Assembly (NCBI GenBank): GCA_026261815.1
Contig: JAMPIT010000258.1
Span: 10,345,501-10,409,500 of the forward strand
Direction of reading: 5' to 3'
DNA from: Monarcha castaneiventris obscurior
Taxonomy: Eukaryota; Chordata; Aves; Passeriformes; Monarchidae
DNA length: 64,000 bases
The notes under the pieces are model-generated. The model ran no database searches. It saw only the letters and a list, made by a program, of their open reading frames with translations, and was not told the DNA's origin. Made by a program: the position numbers and the translations under genes. This document shows positions 1-25,257 of the stretch, piece by piece; position 1 is the stretch's first letter; every line of letters starts with the position of its first letter.

Positions 1-440
1 TGTGCAACAGACACCCCCACAATGCACACGTGCACGACAGTCACAATGACCTCACGCATCTTGGCTGGAGCCTGCAGCCACCCCGCTGCCCGGGATTGCC
101 ATGGCACCGTGCCCTGGCAGTGTGTGCACGCTGTGTGTGGCGGCTCCTCTGTGTGTGAAGACGGGCGTGTGTGGGGATCCGTGCGTGCCCAGCGGGAGCC
201 TCTGCGTGGCCACACATCCCATACATGTTCACACGTGCCACATGCCTGCGCAAGCCTGCATATGTCCCTCCATGTCCACGTGCCTGTGGGCTGTATGTGG
301 GATACCGGTGCCTGTGTGTGCCAACTATGCCATGTGCGTGCCCAAGTGTGCCAAGAGCGTAGTGTGCCCGTGCATGCCCATGTGTGCAGCATGCCCGTGT
401 GTGCCGTGTGTAGCCGTGTGCCCACGCGTGTGTGTGTGAG
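1..440. repeat. TG/CA-rich degenerate simple sequence
   Basis: Short, imperfect TGTG, GTGTGCC and CATGTG units recur throughout this stretch without a fixed period. It is flanking or 5' sequence upstream of the CpG island. Reading frames that cross it are low-complexity Cys/His/Val/Pro translations and are not convincing as protein. I see no gene here. Confidence 0.5.
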
Positions 441-1500
441 CCACGCGTAGCCCGTGTGCCCGCCGCACGGCGTGCGCTCCCGCCCTCCCCGGTGCCCGCG
501 GTGCCCCCCGGTGCGGCGAGGCGCGGTGCGGGTGCCGAGGCGGGGCGCTGGGGAGCGCGGCCAAGCTGGGGGCGGAGCACGGCGGCGGGGGCGAGAGGCG
601 GCGCCAGCCCCCACCGACCTCCAAACTTTCATTAACTCGGCGGCACCGGCAGTGGCGGCTCTGGGCCTGGTACGGCACCGGCACCGACAGCGGGCTGGGC
701 GCGGCGGAGCGGCGCCCCCGCGGGCCCACCCGGCGCGGCGGGAGGGGCCGGGCGTCGGCATGGGCACGGTAAGGGGCGCGCACCTCCGCCGGCACCGGGT
801 GCCCGGCCCGTCCAGCAGCCGTAGCAGCACTGGGGATGGGACGGGAGAGGAGTGGGTGGGCTGCCGAAGAGGAGTGGGAAGGGGACGAGGGCGGCGAGGG
901 CCTCCGGAGCGGCGGGGTCGGGGACATCGGGAGCGGCACCGGGAGCGGCCAGGCGTCAGGACGGTGTCGGGAGCAGAAGAGCGGGATAGCGGGACAGCGG
1001 GATGCGGGGCGGTCCCGCATCTGTTGCTCTCGCGGCGCGGCGGCGCGGTGCCGGGGGAGCGCGGGGGCGCGGCGCGCAGAGCGGGACCATCGCCGCCGCA
1101 CCCGGGGAGGGCGCCGGGCACCGGGACGGCCAGGCTCGGTCACGGGCCGGGGGGGTTGGCGGTAATTTTCCACGGGCATGTGCCGGGGCGGGGCGCTGGA
1201 GCAGCCACCACGTGGCGGCTGATGTAACCGGGCCCCCCCGCCACCGTACGGCACCGGGCGGCGGCGGCGGGGGGAGCCGGGCGGCGGGCGCTGCCCGCGG
1301 GGCCGCCGCCGGAGCCATCCCCGCGGGGCGGCAGGGGAGCATGGCGGCGGCAGGCCGGCCCCGCTGCCCGCCTTCCCTGGGCACCGGGGAACCCCGGTTG
1401 CGGCGGGCCCGGCGGATGCTGCCGGAAGAAATGGCCTCGCAGGTGGCAGCGGCCGCACCGGTGCATCGGGCCGCCGGGCGGGAGGGGACTGGGGCTCCGT
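441..1500 (+). promoter_or_regulatory. SLC6A9: CpG island, probable upstream promoter of SLC6A9
   Basis: This block is very GC-rich and dense in CpG, with many GGGCGG-like GC boxes, unlike the sequence on either side. A good splice donor, ACG followed by GTAAGG, lies at 769, so a non-coding first exon ending near 768 is plausible. It could splice to the acceptor at 3173, just ahead of the GlyT1a start codon. The island may instead serve another transcript. Both the promoter role and the exon are inferred from composition and splice-site quality only. Confidence 0.45.
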
Positions 1501-3173
1501 CCTTCGGTCGGGCATCCGTGGCCTTTCGCTGGGTGCCGTGGGCTGCCTCTCGCCGCCGAGGTGTGACATCCTGTCTGGGAGCCCCTGTGGGTGCCCGGGT
1601 GTCCCCATTTCCCCGGTGCTACCCGTGCCGGCTTTAGGTACGATCTGCGCTGCCCTCCGGTCTGTCATGGCATCCCGCAGCTCTGGGAGAGCCACCCCGT
1701 GGCACCAGTGCTTTGCATCCTCGTCCCTGCTGGGCTGTCCCAGGGGATGCTGCAGCCTCGGGCATCCTTGCATCCGTCCCATTGCCACACCACCGCTGGC
1801 TTCGCGCTCGGTCCTTGCCAGGCTGGGAGCCAACGCCAGCGGCATCTCTGTAGTCATGGAGGCTTATCAGCACCTGGCAGACCCCGAGGGGAGTGGCAGC
1901 CGTCCGGCCCCTTGGGCACTCCCCCTTCCCAGGACACGGGATGAGTTCCCGGTCTGAATTCAGGGCCGCAGGGCGGGCAGCTTTTGGCTGGCTGGCGGTA
2001 GGTGTGTGATGAGGAGGAGGTCTGGCCACCGAGCCTGCACCTCCCACCTTTGAGAGGTCCCCGTGCCATGCGAGGAGCCAGGCTTGTGGCAGTGATGACA
2101 TCTCAGCTCCCCTGGAAATGCAGCCGCTGCTGAGGAGGGCATTGGCAGTGGGATGCAGTGTCTGCGGTATCTGCTGGCAGCAGCCTGTCTGCGCTGGAGG
2201 GGCTGGGGGCTCACTCCACATCCCCTGGATTCCTGCCCCTTATCTACACTGCCCATGCTCCTTCCCTACGTCTTAAGGTCTTCTGCTGATTGCTCCAGAG
2301 TCATGGCAGCCTGGGGATAGGCCCTGGGGTGTTTGCTGCTGGTGGTGATTGGGGACCCTCAGTGCAGGTCAGGGGTCCTTCTTCAGCCAGCAAGGGTACT
2401 GAGCACTGGTGTCGGATCTGCAAACACCGGTGCTTGTTGCACAGACAATCAAGCTGGTGTTTTGCAAGAGCGTCTGTCCCTTCCAGCGAGGTCAGGCCTC
2501 GGTGTTCCCCTGGGGCCTCCAGCAGCCCCAGGCTGGGGCAGGGGTGAGGGCCGGGGAGGCAGATGCCTGTGCCCGTGCACTGTCCAGCAGCACCTGGCAC
2601 CCAGCAGAGCCCAGCGGCTCGGCCCCCCTGCGCCGCACGTGCATGCGATGCACCGGGGCAGAAGGCAATCGTTTCCCATCTGTGTCCTGCGCGGCAGCTG
2701 AGCCCTGCACTGGCCCCGCTCTGCGCCCAGTCCCAGCGCTGTCGTGTGCTGCAGCCACTTCAGCTCCATCTCTCACTGGGGGAGAGCTCAAGGGGCCTCT
2801 GCTCCTGCCCGCGGCCCCTGACGCCCACCTGCCGGGGGGCCAGCAGCCAGCTGTCCGCAAGGTCGTCTGTCCACACTGGGTAAATCTTTAACTGCTTCTT
2901 GGGAAACACCTGGGAGCCGCCGCTCGTGTGGGTGCCAGGGGGTTCAGAGACACTGGAGGGGCTGGGAGGCAGCAGGAAGAGACCCTGCCATCAGCCCACC
3001 CAACCCCGGGCCCTGCGTCCTCTGCCAGGAGTCCTGCTACGCAGTGGGCAAGTAGAGGGGAGCGACTTGCCTGGCACAGCCTCCCAGCTCCTGGAGGGAG
3101 GGGGAGGCCTGGGGCGGGGATGTGCCCACTCCACCAGTCACATCTCTCTTGGTGTTTTCTCCTCTCTGCCCAG

Positions 3174-3290
3174 CTTGCTGTGACAGTGGGTTGAAGGACA
3201 CCAGTGCCAGTGCTGCAGCCAGCGTGACAGAGAGCGGGCAGGCGAGGGACCCTGCACTGGGCAGCCGGCACCGTGCTCCAGCCGCCAGGA

Positions 3291-3320
<30 letters not shown>
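3174..3320 (+). CDS. SLC6A9: SLC6A9 alternative first coding exon 1a
   Basis: A pyrimidine-rich tract ending CCCAG at 3173 looks like an acceptor, so this is probably the second exon of the upstream transcript. The ATG at 3291 opens ten codons, MADKCSEGLL, and a GTAAGT donor follows at 3321 in phase 0. Joined to the shared exon at 11801 it reads MADKCSEGLL-NGAVPG. That matches the mammalian GlyT1a pattern, in which a ten-residue leader ending in ML precedes NGAVPS. The resulting protein is 633 aa, equal to the length I recall for human GlyT1a. Coding sequence is 3291-3320 and the rest is 5' UTR. Confidence 0.8.
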
Positions 3321-16579
<13,259 letters not shown>

Positions 16580-17418
16580 CCCCCCACAATCCCCGCACCC
16601 CTCTAACCCCTCTCGCACCTTCCGCTGGCGGAGCCCGGCTCCGGGCCGCACCGGACCACGGGGGCTCTCAGCACCCATCCCCGAGACCCCCCCACCTCCT
16701 CGCCGGTTAACCCCTCCCGCCCCTGCCCCCGTGGCATTCGTTAACCCTCGTGTTTACGGTAACCTTTGTGCTCGACGCTGGGACAAGAGAGGAGGGGGCA
16801 CAGCCCTGGGAGGGCCGGGAACCAGAGGCACTTTGCAGGGGCCTTGACCTGGGGGTATGCATGGGGGGGGGTGGGATGCTCCTGGGCTCCCACCCCCCCC
16901 TCCCTAAGCCAGGCAACCTGCCCTGCCATGGGGCACCCTCTTGACCTTCCCATGGGGAGGACAGGGGGTGGGACCAGGGTCAGGCATGCCAGGACTGCCC
17001 GCAGCCTGTGCATGCACAAGGCCATCATGGCAGGGGTTGGCACTGCAGGGACCCCCAGCCCGGGTGGGCACCCACTGTGGCTCAGAGCCTACTGGGTCTT
17101 ACAGGTGGTTATGCCCAGGGGTGGTGCCAGGCACCAGGCCAGTACAGGGGGATGGGGGGCAAGCATGGTGCTTGCACTGGCAGGGGGATCTGACGGCACA
17201 AGACACAAGCACTTAGAGCGCACGTGTGAACACGTGTGTGTCCCTCACAAACACAGCACGGGCACACACGTGGCGTACGTGGGCATGCACATACGCACGG
17301 TACGCCGGGGCTGTGCAGGCAGTGAGCTGGTAGGCTCCCCTCCATGCACCCCTCCACCCTGTGGCCCCACTAGGGGCTGTGGGTGCCCTTCTGGGTGGCC
17401 AGGCATCGCCTACAAAGC

Positions 17419-17471
17419 TGGGCACAGCCACAAGCAGCGTGGGCACAGCCACAAGCAGCGTGGGCACAGCC
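17419..17471 (+). repeat. 21-bp tandem repeat, 2.5 copies
   Basis: The unit TGGGCACAGCCACAAGCAGC plus one G occurs at 17419-17439 and 17440-17460 without mismatch, with a partial third copy to 17471. It is a short minisatellite in the SLC6A9 3' region. Confidence 0.85.
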
Positions 17472-18109
17472 CGGTGCTGCTGCCTGCCCCACACTGGGGC
17501 AGGAGGCTGGGGAGTACTTAATTAAGCCTGGCCGGGGGGTAACCAGACAGGGATGAGGTCCAGCTCTCCCTGGCAGCCCCAGCACTGGCAGGGGAGGACC
17601 CTCCATGGTGCTAAGGGGGAGCAGGATGGACCAGCCTCCCCCAGCTGCTGCTTAGCAAGAGGTACCAGCGGAGACACGAAGGGCTGCACCAGCCCACTCG
17701 CTCCGAGCCATCTGGGGATGCTCAGTCCCCAACCAGTATTAGTGGAACAGGATGCACTGGCAAAGGCCGGGCGGTTTTAAATCTGTCTTCCAGCTCCAGC
17801 CAAAGGCTTGGAGCTCTTGATTTGGGGTGGATGGGATGAGACCCTTCCCACCCCACTTGCTCCCCTCCCAGCCAGCACCCTGTGCTCCCTATGTTGCAGC
17901 CCCGAGGCTGGCACAGGGACATGGCACAGCTTGGCACGGTGGCGGGAGGCGGTGGGCAGCGAGCCCCAGCAGGATGTTCCAGCTCCCCGTCCCGAGCCCC
18001 CCGTCGTGCCGCGGCGAGGGGCGCAGGTTCCCGCATGGTGCCCGTGCCCTGCCCCTCGAGTCACGCCGCTACTCTTCACCTCTAATTGTTAGCAATAACG
18101 CGCGCGTCC

Positions 18110-18165
18110 CTGGGCAGCGCTGCCTGTGCCAGTGTCTCTGGGCAGCGCTGCCTGTGCCAGTGTCT
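18110..18165 (+). repeat. 28-bp perfect tandem duplication
   Basis: Positions 18110-18137 and 18138-18165 are identical copies of a unit that starts CTGGGCAGCGCTGCC and ends GTGTCT. It is a recent local duplication in the SLC6A9 3' flank. Confidence 0.85.
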
Positions 18166-18727
18166 CTCCTGGTGTAGAGTTCTAAAGTATCCTAGATTTT
18201 AATGAGATTTCTATTCCTGAAGCTGTGTCCCGCTGTGCCCTTCTTTGGGAACCATGTGGCGGGAGGGAGGGGGTTGAAGAGTTGGGGGCCACACTTAACG
18301 GGTGCAGCTCTTATTCCCTGATGCCAGGTATTGGCACTGGACAGTGCTGGGTCCTGGGGAATTCTCCTTTGCCCTACTTGGATGTACAAAACCAGCTGGA
18401 GGTGAGGCAGAGGATGGAGGACAGGGGCTTATCCCTGCTGGGGGAGAACAATGGGAGGGCAGCAAATGTCCATGGGACAGTGAGGGCAGCTGGCTTTGCC
18501 TTGTGCACTTTGCCCTAGTTGGACCTTGTTAGGCCCCCCTGCATTGCTGAGTGAGCTGGGGGGGCCCCCAAGAGCGGACAGTCTGAGGCAGGGGCTCTGC
18601 CTGCCAGCCAGCAGCTAGAGGTGGCAGACAGAACTTCCCCTCTATATTCCACAATCCCAGTTCCTCATCAGATGGTGCTTTCTCCCACCCCCACTCAGCT
18701 CCACAAACCCTGCCAACTTTTCAAACT

Positions 18728-18733
18728 TTTATT
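18728..18733 (-). terminator. B4GALT2: B4GALT2 polyadenylation signal
   Basis: The minus strand reads AATAAA here, about 1.13 kb downstream of the B4GALT2 stop codon. A cleavage site some 10-25 bases further down that strand (about 18700-18715) is expected, which makes 18710-19867 the 3' UTR. SLC6A9 approaches from the other side, so the genes are convergent. Confidence 0.65.
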
Positions 18734-19867
18734 AAATACAAAACCCCCGGTCTCTATGACCAAACGCTGCATTCAACGTACGCTGAAAAAAGGGTCAGAC
18801 ATTCAAATGTACAAAAGTCGCCGGTGCCCCCCAGCCCTGGCGAGCTGCCCCACTCCCAACCCCACTGCTCCCAGCCCCCCGTGGAGCGTCAGGGGTGCTG
18901 GGGCTCCCAGTCCCATGGAGGGGCACAGGGCTCCCGCCCTGCATGGTCCCGGCCTCTCCTGCCTGCAGCCCCCCTGCCCCTGGCCTGGAAGGGGGAAGGC
19001 AGACAAGGGGAGACCTCAAGGGCAAGATTCCCTCCCTGCTAGAGGGGGGCTGCACCAGCCCCCACCAAGAGGGGCTGAGGGTTCAAATGAGCCCTATTTC
19101 CTCCACCAAAGCGGGGAGGGCAGGTGAGAACAGGCGCAGGCAGGGGCTGCACACACACACACAGCACCTGCCTTTGGGGAAGGGGGATGTGATAAAGCTG
19201 GCATCCCCCCAGCCCTGGGAAAACTGAGGCACAGCGAGGGGCATTCGCTAATTAGAGGTCTCTGTTTGGCAGAGCTGAGACAGGGCCCGGCTCTAAGCAC
19301 CAGACTAAAGCAGAGGAAGACAGCAAGCCACGTCTGTGTGCCCAGCAGCACGGGCAGTGCCCGGCCAGGGCAGCAACCTCGCCCTGATCCTGCCTGCCTG
19401 GGGGGCCCAGGCTGCTCCCATCCCCAGCTGGGGCAGCAGTGGCTCCAGCGCTGGTAAAGGGGGAAGCCTGCACCCCACTTCTTACAGCGCTGGTGGGGAC
19501 ACTCCAGCTCTCACAGAGCAGTAGGATTTCACCCTCCCCACCCAGGGTGCAGGCAGGAGCTGGCATGGACTGGGGGCTCCTCGCCAGGCCTGGGGTTGCC
19601 CCCTCCCTCTGTGCCAGGAGCCGCTCGCAGGGCAGCCGGGCTCATCCACCAACACACCACGTATGGGGCAGGGGTCCTGCAAACACACTCGTGGGGATGG
19701 GGGGGACAGAGAAATCCTGGGGACCAAAGGGCCGGCTGGGGGGCAGCCGTCTCCGGAAGGCAGCAGAGTAGGCAGAAAACATCCCTGTCCAGTCCTGGCG
19801 CTGGAGCTGGGGCAAAACCCGCCATGCCCAGCCAGCCTGGGCACAGGGGTTCCCACTGACAGGAGCA

Positions 19868-22800
19868 CTAGCCGCGGGCCAGGCGGGGCGGTGGCCTGCC
19901 GATCTCCACCGTGATGTTGGTGTACATGGGCTGGCGGGAGATCTCCACCAGCCGGTACTGCAGCGAGCTGATCCCATCCCGCTTCATCGTCATTTTGGTG
20001 TTCTGGATCTTGGTGAATCTGGTGCAAAGAAGAGCAAGATGAGGATGGGGGTATGTCTTGCTGTAGTGCCAGCAGTGCTGGATCTCTGTGGGGGTGAGCA
20101 GCCAAGTGATTGCCCAGCGTCCCAACTGCCCCAGGCCTGTGGCTCACTCACCTCTGCGGGTTGGGCTCGTTGTGTTTGTCGCGTTCATGCTTAATCATGC
20201 GGTACCTCCCGATGCGGATGTCGGGCCTCGACACCTTCATGCCATTCAGGGAGATGCTGGGGGCCAGGAGCAGGGTGGGATCAGTGTGTGGGCACCAGGG
20301 TGGGACATTCCCCAACCCAGAGACCTCCAGGGTCAGACCACAGGCAAAATAAACCTGTCCCTGGTTAAACAAAGCTGTGCCAAGCCAAGATGAGCAAAGC
20401 CATGCCCCGCCCAGGCCAGTGTCACGACCTAGGGTGCCACATGCACCACGGCAGTGTGCCCAAAGCACCCCTCCCGTCCAGGGACTGGCAGCTGCGTTCA
20501 GCCTGTGCCGCACACAGGCAGCCATCCATGTGCAGCCATCCATCCTTCCCTCCCTTCCTCCCTCCCTCCCTCTGCGGCCCCTGCCCTTTACATTCCCTGA
20601 ATGCCGCTGCCTAGACCTTTCCTTGGAGCCCTCCCCTCAGATCAAGGGCTGCCTGAAGCTCTTCCAGAGCTCCACACACTTCTTGTCCCCCACCCTGAGC
20701 CCACCTTGTGTGGAAATCACAACTGTGCCCTGCACCCAGGGCTCCCACAAGGGTGTTTTGCTCATCTGGCCATTACAGGCTGGTTACACCTCACTAGCTG
20801 CACACTGCTCCCCTGGGCAGCACCGTGGGGGAACCCATGGGAGGTGAGGTGGCCACTGTCCAGCTCTGGCACCCAACACAGGGTGTGGGGGGATTGGGCT
20901 CTGCTCCGCACGCAGCTGTGCTGCTGCCTGCCGGCTGCCAGCAGGAATGACTGCGTGGCTGCTGCACGGCCACCACTGAGTTGCTTCCAAGTTTTTAATC
21001 TCAGCCCTGTACACATCCAAGTTTAGCATCCCAGCCCTTGAATGGAGCAGAGCCCACAGGCACACACACCACCCTGCGGGTGCCGCACATTCCACACTGC
21101 AGGCTTCGGCCACAAGGGAGGCAGAGGGGTGTCCTGGAGCCCCCCAGCACCCTGGGAAAGGCCATTTCCATCCATGAAGGTCATCAACACTAAAGCTGGA
21201 GTGTAATTCAATCCCTCCCTGACATATGGCATGGCCCATGCACATTCCCCACAAAACCAGGAACACCAGTGCTGCAAGAGTGCTACGTCAGTGCTCGGTG
21301 AGGAGCCTGGTACACCTCAACCAGTCACTGCTAGCGAGGGGTTGGGCACCTACCGATTAAAGATGTCATCGTCCTCTCCTCCCCAGCCCCAGTACTCATT
21401 GGGAAAGCCATTGATCTTCAGGAACTGGGACTTGCTCAGCCCAGAGACACCGCCAAAGTAGCCAGCATAGGGCAGCCTGCAGGTTGACAGCAAATGGGTC
21501 AGCCCCAGGGACAGGCAAAGATGGAGGTGAGCCCCATGGGGACCCCCAGGTACAAGCATCGACCCTTTCCTGTGTCACCCTCCTACCCAGGATGCCCTCT
21601 CCCATCTCAGGTCCACAATCTAAGCCATCAACCTCATGCCTGCCCCAGGTGACAATCAAGGGTGGTTGCCCTGATGTCCTTTTAGAGAGATATTCAAGCC
21701 CTGCCTGGGCAGAAACACCCCAGCTCCCCAGGGCACCCACCTGAACCCAAACTTGTCCATGCCAACAGCAAAGTGCCGTGGCTGCTCGTAGCAGCGGTAG
21801 AGGTTGCGATCGTCCATGGGGATGAGGTCCACGTCGCTGAAAATGAAGCAGTCATACTCCTCGTCGTCCTTGAGTGCCTCCATGAATCCCACGTTGAGCA
21901 GCTTGGCCCGGTTGAAGGTGTCTTCACCGAACTGCAGGGCAGAGCTCAGCAATACCTGCTCGTCCACCCCAGCCCTGCCACCCCCTTGCCCCTGCCCCCC
22001 TCACCTGGTTGATGATGTAGATACCATAAGCCACCTTCTGCCGGCGCAGGATGGGGTGCAGGTAGTGCAGCCAGTACTTGAGGTGGTGCTCGCGGTGCCG
22101 GAAGGGGATGAGGATGGCCACCTTCTGCCGGGGTAGGCAGTCTGGCGGGGTGTACTTGCCGCCCTGGCGTACATCAGGGTTCTCCCGCTGCACTCGCTCC
22201 ATGCTCATGGGAGAGCTGAACTCAATGAGCAGGCGCCCAACTGTGAGAGGGAGGGCAGGGTGATGCCCACAGGACAGGACATGGTCAGGGTCATGGTCAC
22301 CTGCAGCTTCTGCCCAGAGTGGTAAAGCAAACAGCTAGGGGGACCTGCAAGGGGGACCGGCACTGCCGAGGGCAGAGAGCACCCAAAGCCTTTCCTAAAC
22401 AGGGGCAGAGAGACTGGGCTAACAAACCCTGAAACCAGCTGTCCTGATACAGTTCCAGGCTGGAGTTTCTCTACTACTTCACGGGGAAGCCATGCCCAGG
22501 GCCCAGGGGATAAGCCATGACCACCCACCTCGGCCCTTGGAGCTAGAGCCCAAATTCATCCCCAATGCTCACCCAGCGTATCTCACCTAAGCCAGGAGGT
22601 GTCTCCTGGCAGGGCTGCAAGGGCTTCTCAGTGGTGGACTGGTTGGTGCTGGGCTTGGTGCTGGGGGATGGGGCCTCAGCAGCGGCTGGCCCGTAGCTGG
22701 GAACGGTGCCGTTGGGGCGGGAGGAGTTGGAGAAGGGGTGGGCGCGCGAGGCGTTCCTGGTGTTGAAACGGCTGAAGAAGTCCAGGTGCTGCGCGTAGAC

Positions 22801-22902
22801 GTCAAAATAGAGGATCATGATGATGACAAAGTGGAGCAGGCAGAGCAGCAGCACGGCCTTGCAAATCCTTTCCAGGGTCACCCCCAAGAGCAGCCTGGTC
22901 AT
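19868..22902 (-). CDS. B4GALT2: Beta-1,4-galactosyltransferase 2
   Basis: This Golgi type II membrane enzyme transfers galactose from UDP-Gal to terminal GlcNAc of glycans. Coding exons on the minus strand are 22902-22587, 22240-22005, 21931-21741, 21476-21354, 20256-20152 and 20018-19868, giving 373 aa against about 372 in human. A short cytoplasmic tail and signal anchor occupy residues 1-32. A Ser/Thr/Pro-rich stem follows, with sequons such as NAS, NSS, NGT and NQS. The catalytic domain shows FRHREHH, the metal-binding DVD at 217-219, WGWGGEDDD at 277-285, and RYRM with Met309 at the position of the B4GALT1 metal ligand. It is B4GALT2 rather than B4GALT1 by the N-terminus (LERICKAVLLL) and by the neighbours. 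The first ATG after the probable acceptor at 22979 is out of frame. Confidence 0.96.
20546..20574. repeat. Pyrimidine (CCTT/CCCT) simple repeat
   Basis: A run of CCTTCC and CCCT units lies in the B4GALT2 intron between the exons at 21354 and 20256. It is a short, imperfect simple repeat with no obvious link to a splice site. Confidence 0.6.
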
Positions 22903-25257
22903 CTTCTGGGCACGGGCAGGCGGACATGTGCACTTGGCGGGGCAGGGGGGCGGCTCCAGCCACGGTCCTGATCCTGCCAAGACACCTCATGCTCAGGACA
23001 CCACGAGCCTGAGCCCCCAGCACAGCCCAAATGACACTGGGACAGCAGGAGCAGCACAGGCCTGGTGCAGAGGTGAAGGGTTTGCAGGCTGGTAGGCCAG
23101 AGAGCACCCCAGGGGCAATGCTGCACCTGGATCCCTGCTCTGAAGGCACAACCATGAAGATAAAAGAGGTCCCCTCCCTGCTTTCCTAGGCCAAGACCAG
23201 AACAGGACAGATCCACCCCCTTTCCCTTTTATCCACCCAGAGGGAGGATGGGGACACCTCCACACATGCCACAAAGAGCCTCCATGGAGGCTGGGCCTTT
23301 GAAGAAGGCCACACTCTCCAAAAACATGGCCAGCCTGGGATGTCCCAAGGGCAGCACAGGTGCCCTCACCAGCCACCCCTTTCTGAGGCACCCCACTTCC
23401 CTGCTCCCCATCCTGCTCCCTCCCCACAGAACTACCCCCCAGCAGCAGCACCGAAGCGGGGCAGCAGTGAGACTCATGCCGGCAGGGGCCCTCCTTGAGG
23501 CACCCAGCGGGTGAGCAGCTGCACGGCAGACACTGAGCCAAGCGAGCCAAGCAGGACATCCCAGCCCCCCTGAGTCAGGGCTCCCTGCCACCTCCAGCAG
23601 GGTCTAGCTTACAGGATCAGCGGTGCAGATCCTCTCCCCTCCTGCTGATGGTGAGGCCCCCTGGGACATTGGAACTGCTGGGAGTCAGGGTCCCCTTATC
23701 TCCCACATGACACCTGGAGCCGGGCCAGAGCCCTGCCAGAAAGCCAGCTGGGAGAGTCACTAGAGAGTCCCAGACGGGTCAAACCATCTGGCCTTTTCCA
23801 GCCCTGCCACTGCCAGGGCTCAGGCTGCAGCACAGCCATGCACCCCAATTCCTGCCCTGATCCCTGCCCTGCTAGTCCCTGCTTTCAGGGAAGCTGCTAC
23901 GACACAGCAAGGCAATCACGAGGGACAGGCACCAGGGTTCACAAGGCCCTGGGGACCTTGGGACAGGCCAGAGGTGCTGCATGGTCCCTGGGGGAGCTTG
24001 GTGGCTGGGGATCTGCAGCAGGACCCCCCAGCAGAAGTGCAGGTAGCACCCAACAGTGCTGGCAACCGGTCACTGGCAGCTGCCAGCCCTGTCCAGCGGG
24101 GCCCCCCAGGGAGCCACAGGGCACTGAGTTGGCAGCGATGGCCACACAAGATGGGTGTGGGGATCGGAGCTGAGGTGTGAAGCAGGATCCTTCACCCAGT
24201 CCTACTCTGGTGCATCCTCTCCCAGTTGCAGAACTGACCCTGGCAGGCAGACCGTAGAGCCCACCCCAGCAGGGAGGCGCTGGAAAAGACTGAGCCCAAT
24301 GTCCCAGCTGTGTCCACCCTCTCTCTGCAGGACGCAGAGCAGTATCCCTGTGGGAAGGGGTGTCCTGGCATGTGTCAGCAGCCCAACCCCACATCCAGTT
24401 TCTTTCTAGAAAGTAGCCCTCCGAAGAAAAGCTGGCTTAGCTGTTATCGCCAAAACTTTCATCTGATCACAGTGCCTTGTCACCCCACACAGCCCTTGAC
24501 ACGGGGACCTGCCTGCACCCAGCACCTGTCAGAAACCCTTCCCAAAAACCTGTGCAGCACATTGAGTGGTGGTGCCTCAACAGCCAGATGGGGAGGCAAT
24601 AGGGAAAAATCAGAGCTGGTTTTAGGGGCCCTTTGGCAGAGCAGTCCACGAGGCAAGCAGAGAGTGATGCTCAGCAAGAACAAAAGCAAAGCACTCCATC
24701 AAACAGCGGCCACAGGACATCACCAACATGAGTGGGCTTAGAAACAACTGCTAAGGAGAGGGTTATGAAATATGATGTCATCTCCCCCCACCGCAGCATC
24801 TGTGCAGGATGTGAGAGGCCAAAAGCAACCTGGGGCTGGGGAGCTGGTCCCCAGGGTTTCACGCCAGTGCAGTGTGTGCCATGGGGCTGGTGATGCTCGT
24901 TTTGGAAGAGATGCTCAACCCCGTGGACTCAATCCTTCTGCCCACAAGACATCCCAGGGCTGGGAGAAGGAAGGCACGGTGGGAGTCGATGGCCCCGATG
25001 CCCTAAAGGTGGCCACCTCCCGGCCAAAAGTGGGGCGAGGGGCCGCATTCAGCACAACTAACACTCCCCCGCCCCCTAATTTTTCCCATTCCCCGACACA
25101 TGCAAAAACTTATTTAAAAATGAGAAACAACCTCAGAATTAGGCTTTTTTTTCCCGAGCCGGGGTGGTGCCGCCCACGAGTGACCGGGATCGCATCCCCC
25201 GGGTGCCATCCCGGGCCTCCCCCGCCCGGCCAGGCCTGCCCGCGCCGCTACACTCAC
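22903..25257 (-). other. B4GALT2: B4GALT2 5' UTR start and first intron
   Basis: The coding exon probably begins at 22978, after a CTTGGCAG acceptor, leaving about 75 bases of 5' UTR ahead of the ATG at 22902. The rest, up to the donor at 25257-25256, is an intron of about 2.3 kb. I see no other gene or recognisable repeat in it. The acceptor has a weak pyrimidine tract, so its position is tentative. Confidence 0.5.

Larger units (their letters stand above)
16580..18250 (+). other. SLC6A9: Probable SLC6A9 3' UTR and flank
   Basis: No canonical AATAAA or ATTAAA was found on the + strand between the stop codon and 18720, so the 3' end is uncertain. The last transcript-like feature is an AT-rich segment at 18175-18220 with a weak AATGAG. 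The segment includes a 21-bp tandem repeat at 17419-17471 and a 28-bp duplication at 18110-18165. No open reading frame here resembles a known protein, and CCDC24, which lies in this interval in human, is not recognisable. Confidence 0.4.

Noticed and set aside
325..1857. 510-codon open frame on the minus strand across the left CpG island
   Set aside because: It is Pro/Arg/Ala-rich low complexity produced by GC-rich DNA with few stop codons. It has no domain, splice logic or homologue that I recognise.
16862..16872. Poly-G and poly-C runs (also near 8127 and 10245) as possible frameshifts or assembly errors
   Set aside because: They lie in non-coding sequence, and all coding exons are in frame, so no effect on a gene is seen.
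17419..17471. Possible CRISPR-like repeat array
   Set aside because: The 21-bp units are directly adjacent with no spacers, in a vertebrate genome. It is a minisatellite.
18175..18220. Possible SLC6A9 polyadenylation signal
   Set aside because: The segment is AT-rich but has only AATGAG rather than AATAAA or ATTAAA, so the 3' end is left open.
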